This document shows positions 6,611-9,421 of a stretch of DNA of 9,421 nucleotides, one piece after another; the first letter of the stretch is position 1, and each line of letters opens with the position of its first letter. The notes under the pieces are model-generated. The model worked only from the letters and a program-made list of their open reading frames with translations, did not search any database and was not told the DNA's origin. The DNA comes from Caulobacteraceae bacterium. Its GTDB lineage: Bacteria; Pseudomonadota; Alphaproteobacteria; Caulobacterales; Caulobacteraceae. Both the position numbers and the translations under genes were made by a program. The stretch lies in the NCBI GenBank assembly GCA_003161535.1, contig PMOM01000074.1:1-9421 (forward strand). The letters run 5' to 3'.

Positions 6611-7602
6611 CAGAAATAGCCCTCCTGCTTCTTCTTCTCCATGCTCGCCGTCTGGTCGTGGTCGATGGCGCGGCCCTGGCGTTCGGATGTCGTGGTCAGC
6701 AGCATCTCCTGAATGACCTGGGGCACGCTCGCAGCCTGGCTCTCCACGGCGCCGGTGAGAGGATAGCAGCCCAACGTGCGAAAGCGGATCGACCTCGGGA
6801 CCGGCGTCTCGCCGTCCTTCAGCCGGAAGCGTTCATCGTCGACCATCAGGATGAGGCCGTCGCGCACGACGGTGGGCCGTTCCGCGGCGAAATACAGCGG
6901 CACGATGGGGATCTTCTCAAGGTGGATGTATTGCCAGACGTCCAGCTCGGTCCAATTGGAAAGCGGGAAGACGCGGATCGACTCCGCCGGGGCTTTCTTG
7001 GTGTTGTACAGCCGCCAGAGCTCCGGCCGCTGGTTTTTGGGATCCCAGCGATGATTGGCCGAGCGGAAGGAGAAGATCCGCTCCTTGGCGCGGGACTTTT
7101 CCTCATCGCGCCTGGCCCCGCCGAAGGCGGCGTCGAAACCGTATTGGTCAAGCGCCTGCTTCAGGCCTTCGGTCTTCCACAGGTCGGTGTGCAGCGAGCC
7201 GTGGTCAAACGGGTTGATGCCGCGAGCCTTGGCGTCCGGATTCTGGTGGACGATGAGCTGCATGCCGCTGTCTTTTGCCATCTTGTCGCGCAGTTCGTAC
7301 ATCGCCTTGAACTTCCAGGTCGTATCGACATGGAGCAGCGGAAAAGGCGGGACCGAAGGAAAGAACGCCTTGCGCGCCAGATGCAGCATCACGGCGCTAT
7401 CCTTGCCCACCGAATAGAGCATCACCGGTCGCTGCGTCTCGGCGACGACCTCGCGCATGATGTGGATGCTTTCCGCCTCCAGGCGCTGGAGATGGGTGAG
7501 AGGCGCAACTTGCTTGGCGGCGCGGCTTCGATCGGGACGAGACAAGCGTGAGTACTCCAAAAGTCGATCCGGCATGAACACCAAATGGGGACTCTTGGCC
7601 AC
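6610..7602 (-). CDS. cysD: Sulfate adenylyltransferase subunit 2 (CysD)
   Basis: The catalytic subunit of ATP sulfurylase, which joins sulfate to AMP from ATP to give APS in complex with the CysN half of the next gene. It belongs to the PP-loop ATP pyrophosphatase fold: SVGKDS (64-69), HVDTTWKF (91-98), [16 protein letters not shown] (161-176), [16 protein letters not shown] (211-226) and [14 protein letters not shown] (275-288). The end, [12 protein letters not shown] to KKKQEGYF, matches E. coli CysD closely. The longest frame uses GTG at 7602 and gives 330 residues, about 28 more than E. coli; family similarity begins only at [11 protein letters not shown] (35-45). No good ribosome site precedes the GTG or the ATG at 7575. 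A TTG at 7545 has GGAG nine bases upstream and would give 311 residues, so the true start is uncertain. The gap to the aminotransferase stop is 17 bases from the GTG. Confidence 0.96.
   Translation of the reverse strand: MAKSPHLVFMPDRLLEYSRLSRPDRSRAAKQVAPLTHLQRLEAESIHIMREVVAETQRPVMLYSVGKDSAVMLHLARKAFFPSVPPFPLLHVDTTWKFKAMYELRDKMAKDSGMQLIVHQNPDAKARGINPFDHGSLHTDLWKTEGLKQALDQYGFDAAFGGARRDEEKSRAKERIFSFRSANHRWDPKNQRPELWRLYNTKKAPAESIRVFPLSNWTELDVWQYIHLEKIPIVPLYFAAERPTVVRDGLILMVDDERFRLKDGETPVPRSIRFRTLGCYPLTGAVESQAASVPQVIQEMLLTTTSERQGRAIDHDQTASMEKKKQEGYF
6620..6626 (-). promoter_or_regulatory. Ribosome binding site of cysNC, inside cysD
   Basis: AGGAGGG on the minus strand, nine bases before the cysNC ATG. 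It lies within the last cysD codons and is the strongest Shine-Dalgarno in the window. Confidence 0.7.
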
Positions 7603-7619
7603 CCGAGGCGAACGCGCGC

Positions 7620-8939
7620 CTAATCCGTCGCGCTCAACACCGCGCTAAGCTTGCCCGCGATTTCGTCGATATGCGCGTTCTCGATGATCAAGGGGGGCGA
7701 CAGGGCGATGGTGTCGCCGGTGATGCGGATGAGCAGGCCTTGGTCAAAACAGCGCTGGAAGACCTCCGTGGCCCGGGCCCCGGGGGCGTCGGGACGCGGC
7801 TCGAGCTCGATGCCGGCGACCATGCCCAAATTGCGCACGTCGATGACGTGACGGATTCCGCGCAGGCCGTGCACCGCGTCGGCGAAAGGCGCGCTCATGG
7901 CGCGGGCGCGCTCGAACAGATCCTCTTCCTCGTAAATGTCGAGGGCGGCGATGCCGGCGGCTGCGGCCAGGGGATGGCCGCTGTAGGTGTAGCCATGAAA
8001 GAGTTCGATCCCCGGCGCCGCGCCCTCCACAATGGCGTCGTAGATGGATGAACTGGCCACCACCGCGCCCATGGGAACCGCCGCGTTGGTGAGCCCCTTG
8101 GCGCAGGTGATCATGTCGGGGGTGACCCCGAAATGCTGGGCGGCCGTGGCCGCGCCCAGGCGTCCAAAGGCGGTGATCACCTCATCGAAGATCAGCAGTA
8201 TGCCGTGGCGCGTGGCGATCTGGCGAAGTCTCTCGAGGTAGCCCGCGGGCGGGACAAGGACGCCGGTGGATCCCGCCACCGGTTCGACGATCACCGCGGC
8301 GATGGTTTCGGCGCCATGCAAGGCGACGAGACGCTCCAGGTCATCGGCGAGGTCCGAGCCTTGGGCTCGCTGCCCGCGATGGAAGACCCCCTGAGCCGGG
8401 TCATGGGTGTGGCGCATGTGATCGACGCCCGGCAGCAAGGAACCGAACGCACGGCGGTTGGCAGCCATCCCCCCAACGGAAATGCCGCCAAAGCCGACCC
8501 CGTGATAGCCGCGCTCGCGGCCGATAAGGCGGGTCCGCGACCCCTGGCCAATCGCTCTTTGGTAGGCCAGGGCGATCTTCAGGGCGCTGTCGACGGCCTC
8601 GGAGCCCGAGTTGCAGAAGAACACCCGATTGAGGGGGCTCGGAAACATCCCCGCCACGCGATCAGCCAGTTCGAAGGCCAGCGGGTGGCCGAGCTGGAAG
8701 CTTGGCGCGAAATCGAGTTCGCCGGCTTGCCGGGCGATCGCCTCGACAATCCTTTGTCGGTTGTGGCCGGCATTGACGCACCACAGGCCGGCCACGCCAT
8801 CGAGCACGGCTCGGCCATCGGGGGTGAAGTAGTGCATGTCCTTGGCGCGGGCCAGGAGCCGCGGACGCGACTTGAAGCCGCGATTGAAGGTGAACGGCAT
8901 CCAGAACGCATCAAGGGAATTGGAGCGTGGCGCGGGCAT
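7620..8939 (-). CDS. Omega-amino acid:pyruvate aminotransferase (class III, PLP-dependent)
   Basis: A 439-residue cytoplasmic enzyme very close, as I recall it, to Pseudomonas omega-amino acid:pyruvate (beta-alanine:pyruvate) aminotransferase. It should move an amino group from beta-alanine or another omega-amine to pyruvate, giving the semialdehyde and alanine with pyridoxal phosphate. Visible signature elements are WMPFTFNR (13-20), GLWCVNAGH (51-59), NSGSEAVD (110-117), [15 protein letters not shown] (143-157), [14 protein letters not shown] (218-231), [10 protein letters not shown] (251-260) with cofactor Asp252, catalytic Lys281 in [14 protein letters not shown], and LLIRITGD with Arg405, the likely carboxylate-binding residue. 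Length is normal for the family. Taurine, putrescine or other amines are alternative substrates, since class III specificity cannot be read reliably by eye. The ATG at 8939 has an AGGAAG site that overlaps the transporter stop codon; the gap is nine bases. Confidence 0.93.
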   Translation of the reverse strand: MPAPRSNSLDAFWMPFTFNRGFKSRPRLLARAKDMHYFTPDGRAVLDGVAGLWCVNAGHNRQRIVEAIARQAGELDFAPSFQLGHPLAFELADRVAGMFPSPLNRVFFCNSGSEAVDSALKIALAYQRAIGQGSRTRLIGRERGYHGVGFGGISVGGMAANRRAFGSLLPGVDHMRHTHDPAQGVFHRGQRAQGSDLADDLERLVALHGAETIAAVIVEPVAGSTGVLVPPAGYLERLRQIATRHGILLIFDEVITAFGRLGAATAAQHFGVTPDMITCAKGLTNAAVPMGAVVASSSIYDAIVEGAAPGIELFHGYTYSGHPLAAAAGIAALDIYEEEDLFERARAMSAPFADAVHGLRGIRHVIDVRNLGMVAGIELEPRPDAPGARATEVFQRCFDQGLLIRITGDTIALSPPLIIENAHIDEIAGKLSAVLSATD

Positions 8940-8944
8940 GGTCG

Positions 8945-8950
8945 CTTCCT
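8945..8950 (-). promoter_or_regulatory. Ribosome binding site of the aminotransferase gene
   Basis: AGGAAG on the minus strand, five bases before the ATG at 8939. It overlaps the TAG stop of the transporter gene (8951-8949), which favours coupled translation. Confidence 0.6.
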
Positions 8951-9421
8951 ATCTTGGTGACGGCTCGCCGAGCGGATGGTCGCCGTGGCTCTTGGGCGGC
9001 CGCATGAAGACGGCGGCGACGAAAACCATGCCGATGACGCCGGCGTAAAGTTGAAAGGTTGATCCGAACCCGCCGCTGGAGTCGCGCAACAAGCCGCCGA
9101 GAGTCGGCCCCAGCGCCGAGACCGTTCCGACGAGGCAGGTCAGGGAGAAGATTTCCAGGTTGTGACCTCGGCCATAGTAATTGAGCAGGAGCATGGCGAC
9201 GGCCAAGGCCGTGAGCCCAAAGCCAAGGCCGCTGCCTGTCGCATAGATCAGCATCATCGGCACATTGTGGGCGACGCTGAGCGCCGCCGATCCGATCGCC
9301 AGCGCGCCCAGAGCAAAAATCAATAAGTAACGCGGATCGACGTAGTCTCCCATGACTCCGCCCACGGCGCGCACACCGGTCTGCACAAGCGCTTCGAGGC
9401 TGAGCATGGCGCCGGCGAGTG
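8949..9421 (-). CDS. Major facilitator superfamily transporter, C-terminal part (cut by window edge)
   Basis: The frame is open to the window edge, reading Leu-Ala-Gly-Ala before the Met at 9407. That Met is therefore probably internal, and only about the last 156 residues are seen. The segment shows four to five hydrophobic helices: YLLIFALGALAIGSAALSVA, VPMMLIYATGSGLGFGLTAL, IFSLTCLVGTVSALGPTLGG and LYAGVIGMVFVAAVFMRP. It also has the Gly-rich GPTLGGLLRDSSGGFG turn typical of late MFS helices, and a short charged cytoplasmic tail (PPKSHGDHPLGEPSPR). This fits the C-terminal half of a 12-helix inner-membrane carrier. The substrate cannot be read from this part. Tight linkage to the aminotransferase suggests an amine, amino acid or related organic acid, as inference only. 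Confidence 0.8.
   Translation of the reverse strand, partial: LAGAMLSLEALVQTGVRAVGGVMGDYVDPRYLLIFALGALAIGSAALSVAHNVPMMLIYATGSGLGFGLTALAVAMLLLNYYGRGHNLEIFSLTCLVGTVSALGPTLGGLLRDSSGGFGSTFQLYAGVIGMVFVAAVFMRPPKSHGDHPLGEPSPR

Overview
The window is high-GC, tightly packed bacterial DNA with Shine-Dalgarno sites, short gene overlaps and no visible mobile element. The protein families fit an alphaproteobacterium: a CsgG/HfaB-like protein, a fused CysN-CysC, an omega-amino-acid aminotransferase and a tRNA end typical of that class. Caulobacterales is my best guess, but this is inference from gene content and base composition. No marker gene is present.

Left part, plus strand. The 3' half of a tRNA (probably tRNA-Lys) occupies bases 1-40. 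A secreted tetratricopeptide-repeat protein of unknown function follows at 76-1785. A 197-base non-coding gap then holds small hairpins and a degenerate direct repeat. Next is a three-gene unit: a CsgG/HfaB-family outer-membrane pore candidate (1983-2996), then two tandem paralogous exported proteins (2993-3769 and 3822-4607) that I cannot assign to a known family. The first overlaps the csgG-like stop as ATGA. The second copy carries a leftover of the csgG-like 3' end in front of it, so the origin of the duplication can still be read in the DNA.

A 61-base palindromic element (4611-4671) that could fold as a three-way junction lies between the two convergent operons and may terminate transcription.

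Right part, minus strand. In transcription order there is the C-terminal part of a major facilitator transporter (cut by the window edge), a class III omega-amino acid:pyruvate aminotransferase, cysD, and a fused cysN-cysC. Spacing is 9, 17 and -1 bases, so this looks like one operon. CysD and CysNC make APS and then PAPS from sulfate and ATP. No PAPS reductase or sulfotransferase is in view, so the use of the PAPS (assimilation or sulfation) is not decided here.

The best candidate for something undescribed is the csgG-like plus paralog-pair locus: a Cys-free CsgG-like pore with two neighbours that share a near-identical N-terminal region but have a divergent helical core.
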